This document shows, in pieces, positions 47,701 through 54,170 of a stretch of DNA of 64,000 nt; positions within the stretch are counted from its first letter, which is position 1, and each line of letters opens with the position of its first letter. Below the pieces are notes generated by a model. The model did not search any database. It was not told the origin of the DNA and saw only the letters and a list, made by a program, of their open reading frames with translations. Origin of the DNA: Treponema bryantii (GTDB lineage: Bacteria; Spirochaetota; Spirochaetia; Treponematales; Treponemataceae); NCBI RefSeq assembly GCF_036492245.1, contig NZ_AP025286.1, forward strand, positions 1,488,001 to 1,552,000. Direction: 5' to 3'. A program made the translations under genes and the position numbers.

Positions 47701-48819
47701 GGCTTTCTGGATACAGAAGAAGGAACAGAAAGTATAAGATACGCAGTTACAGATATTCAGGGAAGTGTTACCGAGGTCTACGACGAGGATAACAGACTTC
47801 TCTGGAAATCCGGCTACACGGCGTTCGGTATTAAGGCTGGCGAGACAACAAACCTGATAGACTTTGATGGCCTTTATACTGGTTGTGACATTGATGCAGA
47901 AACAGGCCTTACCTATCACTGGAACCGCTGGCGAAGTGAGGATGGTGAGTCATGGCTTTCTGAAGATCCAATTCGTGACGGACTCAACTGGTATGGTTAT
48001 GCAGGACAGAATCCTATTAACTGGCAGGATAATACAGGTCTTTCAACAACTCTTGACGATTTTAATTATCAGAAACAAACAGCAGATTCTGATAAGTCAA
48101 TTGAAAAGCAGCGAGAATATGCACATAATGCAAGGGAATATGCTCTTCAAAATCAAGGACTGACAGATTTAGGAAACGCTATTCATAATAACGAAGAGTT
48201 TTTCTATAATTTTCTGGATAGGAGATTTGATGAAACTAATCCATTAAACCAGTTGGATTTAGACAGATTCTTAGGATTTAAGACGAATGCAAAAACTACA
48301 CAGTCCTGTTTGCTTGCAGCATTATTTAATGCTTATGGAGTAATGCTGAGAAATGGTATAACTGGAGCTCAAATCTTAGAATCAATTTTTGATGATGCCG
48401 GTAATTTTAGAAAAGATAGTGATGGAAAGTCTTTTATCAAGATTGAAAAAAGAGGAGACATATATGCTCCATATGTGGATGGCAGTAAACTATGGGCTTT
48501 CTCAAATAATATTGGAAAAGTATTAAAGTTAACGAAAGGCGATTTTAGTAAATTTGATCCAAATGATAAAACTCCAGCTTATCTTAATCCAACAAATCCT
48601 CAGTCGTTTAATGATATCAAAAACGATATATCTCATCTTAAAAAAAATGGATGGTATGGTATCCTGAAACAAACTGCTACAGTAAACAAGAAAACAATTG
48701 ATCATTTTGTTTTCGTAACTAACTTAAATATGTATGATTCTTTACCAGCTAACAGACCTAATAAGCCAGATTATACTTATTCAAGGTTTATTAGTATTTA
48801 TATATCAGTGAGGAAATAA
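38755..48819 (+). CDS. Giant RHS polymorphic toxin with papain-like cysteine tip
   Basis: It has a signal or anchor helix (about 10-28), discoidin (F5/8C)-like domains (about 40-160 and 190-325), Ig-like domains with DKTQPEHF-type linkers (about 640-900), a fibronectin-like part (about 905-985), a ZU5-like stretch (about 1000-1140), an RHS entry domain (SVRFEEMFFPGKNGLDLSIQ) and YD repeats (about 1300-3060). A further discoidin-like domain (about 2680-2810) is inserted in the repeats. The core ends at DPIRDGLNWYGYAGQNPIN (from 3071). The tip has C3185 in TTQSCLLAALFNAYG and H3317 in TIDHFVFVTN, the order of papain-like or C39-type cysteine enzymes. Nt 46800-48050 are clearly GC-richer than the repeats before and the tip after. 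A candidate immunity gene starts 2 nt behind. Confidence 0.88.
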   Translation: MKKNNKKLFQKIIILSSLVLAEVFGLYAFIKETNRKNSLTEEFIENLNNVIYKSEFFAFDGNFETFWAVECGKKEGVLEQYFSEEKDIDGINANLFLAEDCRLYVMWEKNGILLPYENGYIEGPFEGNKEIIFSEDIRKTNHIVFKVVGENADECRINEIKINERTDCRKYGKITPESYSFNQKEYINIKPERLWDGYVNETWYEPLWNIPSEILQTEEYTSGVFPEFYGHPSKNGEIIWELDSVYKIELLKAYFGAEWRSIAFEFWNGEKWVSKTELGNNIGKGWHRKELTKTVETDRIRITFPLGWEGARHINQIEVWGEGVYSNTERKVLFEKDETKGIYRASISEVDIAGFETEILTEGYDNNGVSLKINEDIKKINTASYTDGKRSVYRFEINGDELREGTQFIEINTYGKKLENILIRNKEKNGRIKLGGSYTDKNRENSYNQNEIDNEKEFLLDRNYSLEKIRIYAETENNLRIENEDVWNSFINCNYNERGFYEADLGGIKKNKIKINSDGEFRINEIELYGSPTEDLDVSIEIWSNQKNAGEKSCLLGWIGNPRTIVTADDSINPKQADNIFWMPVKDCGRNYLKKDRHELKADLYGKTSILKYRTKQIDDSDIYREIIKDSELALSIELPYNSLITQNDKIMISGCVGNGDEIQLVINGSKTDINLDSYQTEIKLDEETNTISVVALDITGRKCEKTISIIKDSIIPEIQIVEPVQDQYINTGTAKFVIDGKEEDLWWQFNDEEWERGYGRYKYKDYEIEDGFYTYSIRAKDQAGNIGERKSIDFCIDKTQPEHFEIKLDVEGWTNNNTPVAQFETNDKTSGIDHYEYKIDDNIWQACESPLQLENLNDGKRILYVKAIDKAGNIREENIKIYVDTSCPQVPENFRLASNKNSIFVKWINQKENLILDDELNEQDNNISYKIERNPEWLDGKIKQITNIENGQQKWEDTEIIQYETYSYRIWAVDEAGNESEKTQWKTITAGFASVEIEDGPTFVDFEGLSISIPENALSDDIVKIQIHEVPLSIITDDYRPVNPLCGEIYSVTTVRKSENGEINSDHADLNFDAVLEIGYDKSLIPSEYDETEIAVFYYDDLWGCWLPLRDCFIDTEKKVVRCKTNHFTEFSVQATEKTVLTEAELRASAYRFDDKQNGNQELNISGEDGGVSVRFEEMFFPGKNGLDLSIQRIYSTGNAIGDTFSSKDGRGINIDGESVWKITNGWKINMPYMKWNGNSMVVYGTDGNCTTMGQMSVISASDTTIIMENHEYSDLTVELNFDKTNHYFLWWKTGSSYKFTGATLYQSDGRKIRYGKDGKVLSISDCTGKNSIKFSYFSDSTQIIDSYDRSIIFNYSYTNKIFNIYKKNINKIISGNFVVDYTIYNNTLTNAKDVEGRDWTYIYENKKLENEYYLKSANDEQGREWVYNFFSNNLQLANDGESEHTITEKDRKRKSINILTGATGPGVGFTKLDYEITNFNYRDSIISDGTLYRYDVYIDKLSVTNKKEWNSYEDYEKEVDYLRNTDVKISFAGPVEKNIYVKKSQIFDGKTTVITEYGTERKERTRLSQAPKAIQKVTDYDSKVSVSNDNIQILTYAKKIKVYDGIIDETVNELYEKYNKLLEKYNKLELLEEFIEGKFYEYDEDFLTAKHIQSIEEKYLIQSCINEIDTNFMRITKSESEKGVNKKTDEYTYDAYGNILTEEHKVYMLNGNTSIERIERTYENLDYRYLTSSVRKSAWVDINNEKQFESNSFESYKYNEYGQMVQDSKGPDEDNVNTYIYNYGFDGQISEVVSPEGCKTQYSYTYDTDKYSTTVSYIDIEGLSENKTSVSEKFIYDKQSGNLVEYIDRDGYITQNRYDKLNRLTEVRKYHEIGESDKDNKCSVTKVVYNDQELTSTVTDALGAVTINTFDNLGRLIKVVKSGNTSSSDALENVSQKAITINLEYDNYDRVIKMTEPSYEDSSLDNDFIGTIFTYDSQNRLLRKVDADKNILEYIYDDKDCKVTQNVKRISDNEEILDERKEIYKDYNENILKEVVYFTSYDEQKETPKAVTALFDGAGRMVCVIDADENKTQYKYNYIGKVSEILYPDNTKEVYTYNKDGNLIKTEKIGDQLSSSVEYKINGLGQIIEETRPVENEKFLSVRCKYDGRGNKISESISYKGDSSDVKISTFVYDWNGKLISETDGENNTTFYEYDANGNITCITDPRHLIDSYEAEFQMKLEYDSFGRVIKGWLPHNEKRIEGSYADVYLAYDAQGNCIIRQENEDIITNYDYTSAGLLKKQSVDGYETKYEYNGAGKLTKVINPDKTWTSYLYNTAGKLIKEYISGVSNPIKYQYDKRFNIIKIFDRSGKETEYEYDDMNRVIKENKENRSTILFSYDELGRVISETDGENNIHTYEYDILGRVVKEKVNTVPEATVMYYEYDARGNVKKFIDAAGTVFERKYSKIDLLEEENVYVNEDGEDVLKETRSYKYDETGALKSAGENGNIVYYNGADSDYQPDAYGNTRKERWEKTGFEMVYSYDKLNRLISVQTPDRNIENYEYNKNNQIQKFTGKINGTLSYDKSKLSTINFDCGLEKTISYNDIGLISSFAYSLKTENQTLNPKKKIINGCEYLYDSDLNIYERNNIVTGKTDYFKYDKLNRLESSKLQGRFNKNYYEIIDNENILEIDRDIDGMTSEKTSTLNGQFFPAEKVTLDEKGKSFVYDFTEEKEIQKIELFKTNLERKSRIRERDLHIYTKQNEADGWEELNPDNWNYVVDSKNQSIHLNLKNTLKTQFIKIRTIWDDRDLDNNNVSDYVTFSNESVQKMIRIWTLDDKRNEAYGYDKNSNRLTLTENGNVRTYQYYKNEAEGNTARVMYDGKWWYTYDANGNRTARARTAIRNENEVTLDKNCEYWEYEWDYHNRLIKVEQYNAPDNAQNVKVEYTYDAMNRRIERVSYTSETSVKTQYAYGRNGAITYQKKTAGSSVTTRSFVYLNNQIAGFLDTEEGTESIRYAVTDIQGSVTEVYDEDNRLLWKSGYTAFGIKAGETTNLIDFDGLYTGCDIDAETGLTYHWNRWRSEDGESWLSEDPIRDGLNWYGYAGQNPINWQDNTGLSTTLDDFNYQKQTADSDKSIEKQREYAHNAREYALQNQGLTDLGNAIHNNEEFFYNFLDRRFDETNPLNQLDLDRFLGFKTNAKTTQSCLLAALFNAYGVMLRNGITGAQILESIFDDAGNFRKDSDGKSFIKIEKRGDIYAPYVDGSKLWAFSNNIGKVLKLTKGDFSKFDPNDKTPAYLNPTNPQSFNDIKNDISHLKKNGWYGILKQTATVNKKTIDHFVFVTNLNMYDSLPANRPNKPDYTYSRFISIYISVRK

Positions 48820-48821
48820 TT

Positions 48822-49733
48822 ATGAATAAATTAATAAAACATTTTGTTATCATCCTTATGTTGTTAGAAACGTTTTCTTTAAATGCAAAAGAAATGGTAA
48901 AAATTCCTGAAATAACATTTTCCAGGATAGACTCCCAAGGAAATTGTCAGAATGTAACTGTAAGTTCATTTTATATAGATAAATATGATGTTACTATAAA
49001 TGAATGGGCAGAATATTTAACGAAAAGTAGAGAGTTAGACAGTAAATGGAAACCAAATTACAAATTTAAGGATTATTCTATTGAAGATCAAATAAATAGT
49101 ATGAAATATTATTTTAGTGATTCTGGTTTTATACCCATAGAAACAATCAGTATTGATATGGAAAGTCCGATTTGGAATTTATACTTTAAAGATGCAATTT
49201 GTTACTGTAATTTTTTAAGTGAACAGGAAGGACTGGAACCCTGTTATGAAATTATATGGGATGAATTTGTACCAGAGAAAGTAATCTGGAATCAGGATGC
49301 AAATGGGTATAGAATCCCAACAGTTGCGGAATGGCAGGCTGTATCAGAATTATATACAAGAGAACCTGATTATGAGTATTTTCATAAATCAAATGTTTTT
49401 AATGATAAAATCGAAAAATCACAAGAAAAAAAACCGAATAAATATGGAGTTGTAGATATCATTGGTAATTGCGGTAAGTTTTTGTGGGATTATTATTACA
49501 AAGAAGAACTATATATACCGGCCAATGTAAAGAATCCGACAGGCCCAGACAAATATACACCCGATGAAAGTGCAATTTTTTTTAACGAACCAATTTATGA
49601 AGTCAGACTATTATCACGTTATTTTGACCAGAATAATAATACTATTGAGAACTACGCACAAAAGAATTTAGAGCCTTATCCGATAGATCTCGATGTCGGT
49701 GCAACTATCCGGCTTTGTCGAAACAAAGAGTAA
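48822..49733 (+). CDS. Exported SUMF1/FGE-fold protein, candidate immunity protein
   Basis: It starts 2 nt after the RHS stop (RBS GAGG inside the toxin gene) and has a Sec signal ending SLNAKEM. The mature protein fits the formylglycine-generating-enzyme/SUMF1 C-lectin-like fold: MVKIPEITFSR, VSSFYIDKYDVTINEWAEYL, YRIPTVAEWQAV, KYGVVDIIGNCGKFLWDYY and the final ATIRLCRN. The paired catalytic cysteines and several consensus residues (for example GNVWEW) are changed, so it is probably a binding protein, not an enzyme. Direct coupling to the papain-like toxin tip suggests that it is the immunity protein, which would be an unusual use of this fold. A fragment of a second copy follows directly. 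Confidence 0.75.
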   Translation: MNKLIKHFVIILMLLETFSLNAKEMVKIPEITFSRIDSQGNCQNVTVSSFYIDKYDVTINEWAEYLTKSRELDSKWKPNYKFKDYSIEDQINSMKYYFSDSGFIPIETISIDMESPIWNLYFKDAICYCNFLSEQEGLEPCYEIIWDEFVPEKVIWNQDANGYRIPTVAEWQAVSELYTREPDYEYFHKSNVFNDKIEKSQEKKPNKYGVVDIIGNCGKFLWDYYYKEELYIPANVKNPTGPDKYTPDESAIFFNEPIYEVRLLSRYFDQNNNTIENYAQKNLEPYPIDLDVGATIRLCRNKE

Positions 49734-49791
49734 AAATTTCTGAAATAACATTTTCTCGAACTGCTTTCAAAGGAAATAAACAGGAATATAA
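49729..49791 (+). pseudogene. 5' fragment of a second SUMF1-fold gene
   Basis: A frame overlapping the stop of the preceding gene reads VKISEITFSRTAFKGNKQ, matching VKIPEITFSRIDSQGNCQ near the mature start of that gene, and the DNA matches too (AAATAACATTTTC). It is a remnant of a paralogous immunity gene of which the rest has been lost or replaced. Confidence 0.65.
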
Positions 49792-49794
49792 TAT

Positions 49795-50494
49795 ATGAAA
49801 CGAAAAATCCCTTTATTAATAATTCTATGTCTTATAACAAAATTATTTGCTTTGGAATATAATCAAATAATAACTAGTTTTACACCTTTGGAAGAAGATG
49901 AAACTGTAGAATGGGAAATTATAAATAATAAACTCGAGTTTTTTAAATGTACAAAAGAAACTAGAAAAGAATATTTTTCTTTTAAGAATTTTTCAGAACT
50001 GGGGAGATGGCAGGTTTCTGGAAATAAAAAAAAATATAATTTATTATGAATGGGAAAAATATGGTGAAATTGATAAGACAGTTTGTTTTTATATTATAGA
50101 TGGCCTAAAAGGCGAAATCAGATATTTAGCAAATTTACCTGTAGAAGGAATTACAAGTCCTGATTTTAACTATTACCTATATAATAAGGTTGATATAGAA
50201 AATAAGAAAATTGATATAATAATTTATAATTTGAATAATTTTAGTAAAAAGGTTATAACCTGGAAACTAAAATCACAAGATTGGATAAATGATCATCCTT
50301 ATGCTCAGATATTTAGGCTAATAAAGGGGAATAAATTTCATATTTATTTAGTAGGTGAAGGTGGGGGTATTATAGCTGAATCTATATTTTCAACAGATGA
50401 AAATATAATTAGCAGTTCATATGAACTAGATAATTACGAAGAAATTGTCCATATTTATGATTTGGAATTTTCAGATTATGAATATGGGCAATAG
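49795..50494 (+). pseudogene. Exported protein gene split by a one-base shift in an A9 run
   Basis: The first part (49795-50049) encodes a signal peptide (LLIILCLITKLFA) and about 65 residues. It leaves frame at nine consecutive A (50026-50034). Reading one base on, the frame stays open to the TAG at 50494, continuing NIIYYEWEKYGEIDKT to YDLEFSDYEYGQ. With one A less in the run the whole gene would give an exported protein of about 232 residues. The good reading frame on both sides points to recent mutation, phase variation by slippage or a sequencing error. The family is unknown; size, export and place after a toxin-immunity pair suggest another immunity gene. Confidence 0.75.
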
Positions 50495-50504
50495 ACTATT
50501 ATCT

Positions 50505-50634
50505 AATTGTATTACTCTAATAATGGGAGTTAATTATATGCATGTCCCAGTTGGAGGTTTAAGGCATATTGAAATGTTTGTTTTCCGATTATCCTTCTAG
50601 GAAAATTACTGAAGATAAGTTCAAAAATTGGTAA
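50505..50634 (+). pseudogene. Possible decayed toxin tail
   Basis: One frame reads NCITLIMGVNYMHVPVGGL, then RHIEMF, and ends in TAG at 50598. The neighbouring frame continues DYPSRKITEDKFKNW to TAA at 50632-50634. A shift in the T4 run near 50581 would join both into the end of a small domain. It stands where a displaced RHS tip would be expected. The toxin family is not identified. Confidence 0.4.
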
Positions 50635-50786
50635 TTAGTCTTTTTGAAGTGTTTTATAATTCATATATATTTTTGATGGTGCAACAAATAATAATCTTTA
50701 AAATCGTCCAGTCCATTCTCATGCGAACGGGCTGACGAAAGTTTTTTGACAGATGAAACCGATTCAAAACGGCATGGCAATTTGAG

Positions 50787-50833
50787 TCGTAAAGAAAATA
50801 CATTTAGAATACGAAAGTGTATTTTCTTTACGA
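50787..50833. repeat. 16-bp perfect inverted repeat
   Basis: TCGTAAAGAAAATACA (50787-50802) pairs perfectly with 50818-50833 around a 15-nt loop. It could form a strong hairpin in DNA or RNA. It is followed by A-rich DNA, not by a T tract, on the plus strand, so it is no typical plus-strand terminator. It belongs to a gene-free stretch (50635-50974) with no convincing coding sequence. Confidence 0.8.
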
Positions 50834-50854
50834 ATAATAATAAGAAAAAAAAGG

Positions 50855-50974
50855 TTAGCGATTGGAGCTGCGCCGAAGGCTTCCGGAGCGAATGAAATGA
50901 GCGTAGGAATGGAGCGGAAGAGGAACAGCGGAAAGCGCGCCCGGCTGCGAAGCAGCCGGGAACCTCCTGAAAAA
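50855..50974. repeat. GC-rich intergenic block with hairpin, junction of RHS fragment
   Basis: This block is far richer in G and C than anything around it. It contains repeated GGAGC/GGAGCG words and a perfect 9-bp hairpin (CCCGGCTGC, loop GAA, then its complement, 50940-50960). RHS homology begins immediately after it (about 50975), so it marks one end of an insertion or rearrangement. It resembles a dispersed intergenic repeat or a recombination site, but no transposase or integrase is in the window. A minus-strand frame across it has no protein-like features. Confidence 0.6.
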
Positions 50975-51677
50975 ACTTATTCGATAGTGACGGAAAGCTT
51001 ATAAAGACCGAAAGAAAAGGGGCAGCAGAAACTTCATCTGCTGCATACAAGGTAAATGCGCTCGGTTATGTAACTGAAGAGACAAGGCCTGTCAGCGATG
51101 AAAAAACAGTTCTTGTAAGCCGTAAATACGATGGCCGGGGAAACATTCTTTCTGAGTCAGTTTCGTATAAAGATGACAAATCAGATGTAAAAACTACATC
51201 ATCAGTTTATGACTGGAATGGAAATGTAACTTCACAGACAGACGGTGAAAAAAACACAACAACTTATGAATATGACAACGAAGGAAATCTTACCGGATTA
51301 ACAGACCCGAGACAGAATGTATCTTCATACAAGGCAGAATTCCAGATAAAGATGGAATACGACAGCTTCGGACGTCTTATAAAAGGCTGGCTTCCTCAAA
51401 ACGAAAAACGTAACTCTTATACAACAGCTGATGCTTATCTTGTCTATGATGCGCAGGAAACTGCACTTACAGAAAGGAAAATGAAGGTGTAGAAACTGTT
51501 TATTCTTATACAAAAGCAGGTCTTATGAAGCAGCAGATTACAGACGAAAATAAAACTTCATATGAATATAATGTTTTCGGAAGAGGAACAAATGTAACAA
51601 ATCGTGACGGAACATGGACTGCCTCTATTTATGATAAAGTCGGACACTTGCTGTATGAATCTTATTTTGAAGATTAA
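50975..51677 (+). pseudogene. RHS gene fragment, frameshifted
   Basis: The frame DSDGKLIKTERKG, then VTEETRPV, KYDGRGNILSES and YDSFGRLIKGWLPQNEKR parallels nt 45060-45730 of the giant RHS gene (NKDGNLIKTE, IEETRPV, KYDGRGNKISES, YDSFGRVIKGWLPHNEKR). A single G is lost at about 51461 (GCGCAGGAAACTGC), shifting the frame; the other frame continues RKENEGVETVYSYTKAGL to a TAA at 51675. Neither end of a real gene is present. Synonymous sites differ widely and this copy is GC-richer, so it is an old divergent copy, not a recent duplication. Confidence 0.88.
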
Positions 51678-51700
51678 AATTTCTGCCGATAATAAATTAA

Positions 51701-52723
51701 ATGTCAAAGAAATTATTTTCTATACTTTCATTTTCTCTAATAATTACTTATCTCTTTGCCGAGACCCTCCCAACAAAGCTTCTTGGAATCTGGGAATCAA
51801 AAGACCGCTACGTTTTTTTTGAACAGAATGATGAAGATGAGCCTCAACTCGTAGTTGTCCTTAAAGAATATTATGGCTGGTATTATGACCGTGCTGCTGA
51901 ACCTGCTTCTTATAATGAAAAAGAATCGCGTACAAGAAACATTCCAACTCCCCGTAATGCTGAGCATATTTACATTCAGAATATAGATACAAAAGAAACT
52001 GAAAACTCGCTTTACGGAGCTTTGGATCTTAAATATTCCAACTGGCAGAAAAATACAATTCCGTTCTTTATGCTTGAGGATTCAATATATCTGAAATATT
52101 TTGTACTCGATGAGCGAGAAGTTTCTGAAGAAAACGGAAGCCTGATGACTTCTGAAAATCAGAATGCATCTTATAAATTCTACCGCGGAATTGCTCCATC
52201 AAAAGGATTTATGATTAGTCCGCAGTCACTTCCAAAAGACATCACCGGCTTAATAATAGATGGTGAAAAACTTTATGATGTCCGTTACTGGCAGACTGAT
52301 ATGGATTATTCAACTGATTATATTACTTTTGAATACAAGGATGATTCATATACAATTCCAAAACATCTTCGCAGTTGTGAGACAAATTACAGCTGTGTTT
52401 CCGGACGTAGTAAGAAAGTGAGAAATGCTGTTAAGCCTTTTGAATATAAATCTGAAGATTATATTTTTAATGATAATCAGAAAGTATTTACTAAAAATGA
52501 AGAACCGTATTTAAAGAGGCTTGCAGACCATTCGACTTTTGAAGATTTAATGAAACTTGTAAAAGACGCTAATTCCCGTCGTAAGCCTGATCCGCCAGCC
52601 TTATTTCCTGAAAATGATTTAGACTGGCACTGGGACTTAATTGATATGCTTGAAAAAGATAATACAATTATTCAGCAGGTGAGGGCTCGGCAGAAGGCTT
52701 TTGGGACGCGTGGGCGCGATTAG
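51701..52723 (+). CDS. Exported protein of unknown function
   Basis: A Sec signal (FSILSFSLIITYLFA) precedes about 320 residues rich in Tyr, Trp, Asp and Glu, beginning LPTKLLGIWESKDRYVFFEQN, a lipocalin-like opening strand pattern (compare LxGxWxS). The middle has paired beta strands, and the C-terminus is helical and charged. No family is recognised with confidence. No clear RBS is seen. The base composition is like the housekeeping genes, so this marks the return to the stable chromosome after the RHS graveyard. Its 3' end overlaps the converging membrane-protein gene by 56 nt. Confidence 0.7.
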   Translation: MSKKLFSILSFSLIITYLFAETLPTKLLGIWESKDRYVFFEQNDEDEPQLVVVLKEYYGWYYDRAAEPASYNEKESRTRNIPTPRNAEHIYIQNIDTKETENSLYGALDLKYSNWQKNTIPFFMLEDSIYLKYFVLDEREVSEENGSLMTSENQNASYKFYRGIAPSKGFMISPQSLPKDITGLIIDGEKLYDVRYWQTDMDYSTDYITFEYKDDSYTIPKHLRSCETNYSCVSGRSKKVRNAVKPFEYKSEDYIFNDNQKVFTKNEEPYLKRLADHSTFEDLMKLVKDANSRRKPDPPALFPENDLDWHWDLIDMLEKDNTIIQQVRARQKAFGTRGRD

Positions 52724-53285
52724 TTTTTTTCTCAAGAACTGCAAAAAGTCTTTCCAGACGTGGAACGTTATACCTTAAAATCATAAGTGGAAGAATACTT
52801 AAGATTGAATTGGCAATAACTGCAGGTAAAATGAACCTTAAAGAAATCAAACGTGGAAAAAAAAGCATCAGGACAAAGCCTAAAATGAAATTCCAGAGAT
52901 GAACCTGAACTCCATAATTACATTCCATAATGAATCTTGAAATATATTCCGGATCATTCGGGTTAGAAACTTTTTTCTTACTGAAGCTTGTAAACATTCC
53001 AAGTTCAAGTACATGATCCTTCCAGTATTTTATTCCAAGCAGTTCATAAAATTTACATTCTTTTTTTCCAACATGATGGAATTTAACATCTTTTGTAAAC
53101 CATTTTTCGGGTAAAGCTCGTCGAACAAAGGTAGCTGAAATTCCATCCCATGCAACAACCAGAAACGGCAGCATCAAAGTAAGAAGGGAAATCTTGAGTA
53201 ATGACATATCTACCGGGAACCAGAAAAAGTTTCCACAGAAAACCAGAATCATTGTAAGTCCAATTACAAGAATGTATAGAAGCAT
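52668..53285 (-). CDS. CrtO-like (glycosyl-diaponeurosporenoate acyltransferase family) membrane protein
   Basis: The 205-residue protein has about four membrane segments (residues 2-20, 28-47, 128-147, 150-170). Between them lies YELLGIKYWKDHVLELG, then FSKKKVSNPNDPEYISRFIMEC, close to the IKxWKDxLPE and YLxxFxxExxRGE pattern of the CrtO acyltransferase family. In staphylococci CrtO esterifies a fatty acid to a glycosylated carotenoid; no carotenoid genes are here, so the acceptor is probably another glycolipid. It is the last gene of a minus-strand operon after GT8 and PlsC-like genes (24-nt gap). The C-terminus is Ala/Pro/Ser-rich. Confidence 0.65.
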   Translation of the reverse strand: MLLYILVIGLTMILVFCGNFFWFPVDMSLLKISLLTLMLPFLVVAWDGISATFVRRALPEKWFTKDVKFHHVGKKECKFYELLGIKYWKDHVLELGMFTSFSKKKVSNPNDPEYISRFIMECNYGVQVHLWNFILGFVLMLFFPRLISLRFILPAVIANSILSILPLMILRYNVPRLERLFAVLEKKTNRAHASQKPSAEPSPAE

Positions 53286-53309
53286 TTTATCCCCCAGTAG
53301 ATATCAGAA

Positions 53310-54170
53310 TCAGTTATTTTCAGAATTTTCGCATGAGTAAGTAAGAGGAATTCCATAAGTGGTTTCGTAAACTTCTTTCCATGCAGCATAGTTCTTATCT
53401 CTTAACATTTCCATGTTTTCTTTTGCGGATTTATTCGGATCAGGATAAATTGCAGGAAGGAAATGAAGAGTATATTCCTGAATTGGGAAACCGTCGCCGC
53501 CAATCTTATCTGAATCATTCATAGTGATAAAAATTGGAAGAACTGGTACGTTGCTTTCTACAGAGAACTTAAAGGCGCCAACTGTAAGAGGGCGGGGCTT
53601 TCTGTAATTCCACCACATTCCCTGTTCTGCATAAACAAGAACTTTTTCTCCTCTTTCAAGAAGAACTTTCATAGCAGCCATAAAATTTTTCATTGTAGAA
53701 AAATTAGCGCTCAGAGGAAGTGTATTACAGTGGCGGAAGAAAAAGCCGTAAAGTCCAGGAAAGTTTGTGTAGTTTCCTTCGCGGATTACCTTATATAAAG
53801 CTCTTCCATTCTTATAATACAGATATGGGAATAATGCATAATGAATTGCAAAGTTATCAAAAGGATTGAAATGATTACAAGTCAGAACAGCTCCTGAATC
53901 TTTAATTGCCTCATAATTTTCAATGCCTTTGATTTCTTTAATAATCATCTGGCCTGTTTTAACAAGCTTCTTAATAAAATGAATTGCAACGATATTTACA
54001 AATAATGTTGCAATTTTATTTTTCAGCTTTTTATTAAGATAATCAACTTTGTCTGGGGTAAGAGGAATTGTTGGAGGATCTTCTTCAACATCTTTTGACC
54101 ACCAGCCTTTTTTCTCGTATTCTTCAATACGTGCTAATACTTCGAGTCTGCCTTTGTCTTTCTCAATCAT
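53310..54170 (-). CDS. PlsC-type lysophospholipid acyltransferase
   Basis: The catalytic HX4D motif is H100-FNPF-D105 (TCNHFNPFDNF), followed by FFRHCNTLPLSA, the glycerol-3-phosphate-binding motif variant (VLVYAEQGMWW) and VPVLPIFITM, all in family order. Such enzymes transfer acyl groups from acyl-ACP or acyl-CoA to a lyso-lipid at the membrane. Length (286) is slightly above the usual about 240 because of an N-terminal helical extension (1-75). Its ATG overlaps the GT8 stop by 4 nt. The context of a glycosyltransferase and a CrtO-like acyltransferase suggests acylation in glycolipid synthesis and not only phosphatidate formation. Confidence 0.87.
   Translation of the reverse strand: MIEKDKGRLEVLARIEEYEKKGWWSKDVEEDPPTIPLTPDKVDYLNKKLKNKIATLFVNIVAIHFIKKLVKTGQMIIKEIKGIENYEAIKDSGAVLTCNHFNPFDNFAIHYALFPYLYYKNGRALYKVIREGNYTNFPGLYGFFFRHCNTLPLSANFSTMKNFMAAMKVLLERGEKVLVYAEQGMWWNYRKPRPLTVGAFKFSVESNVPVLPIFITMNDSDKIGGDGFPIQEYTLHFLPAIYPDPNKSAKENMEMLRDKNYAAWKEVYETTYGIPLTYSCENSENN

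Noticed and set aside
19348-48819. Type VI secretion or Tc toxin context for the RHS proteins
   Set aside because: There is no PAAR, VgrG, TcA or TcB-type domain and both RHS proteins begin with Sec-type signals.
48822-49733. Active formylglycine-generating enzyme or sulfatase activator
   Set aside because: The catalytic cysteine pattern and the GNVWEW element are changed and there is no sulfatase gene nearby.
50855-50974. Integron attC site
   Set aside because: Treponema denticola has an integron and the block has dyads, but I could not find the paired conserved ends of attC, and no integrase is in the window.
50661-51050. Minus-strand frame of 129 codons over the GC-rich block
   Set aside because: The translation is low-complexity, lacks a recognisable domain, and crosses hairpins and the RHS fragment; it is a by-product of composition.
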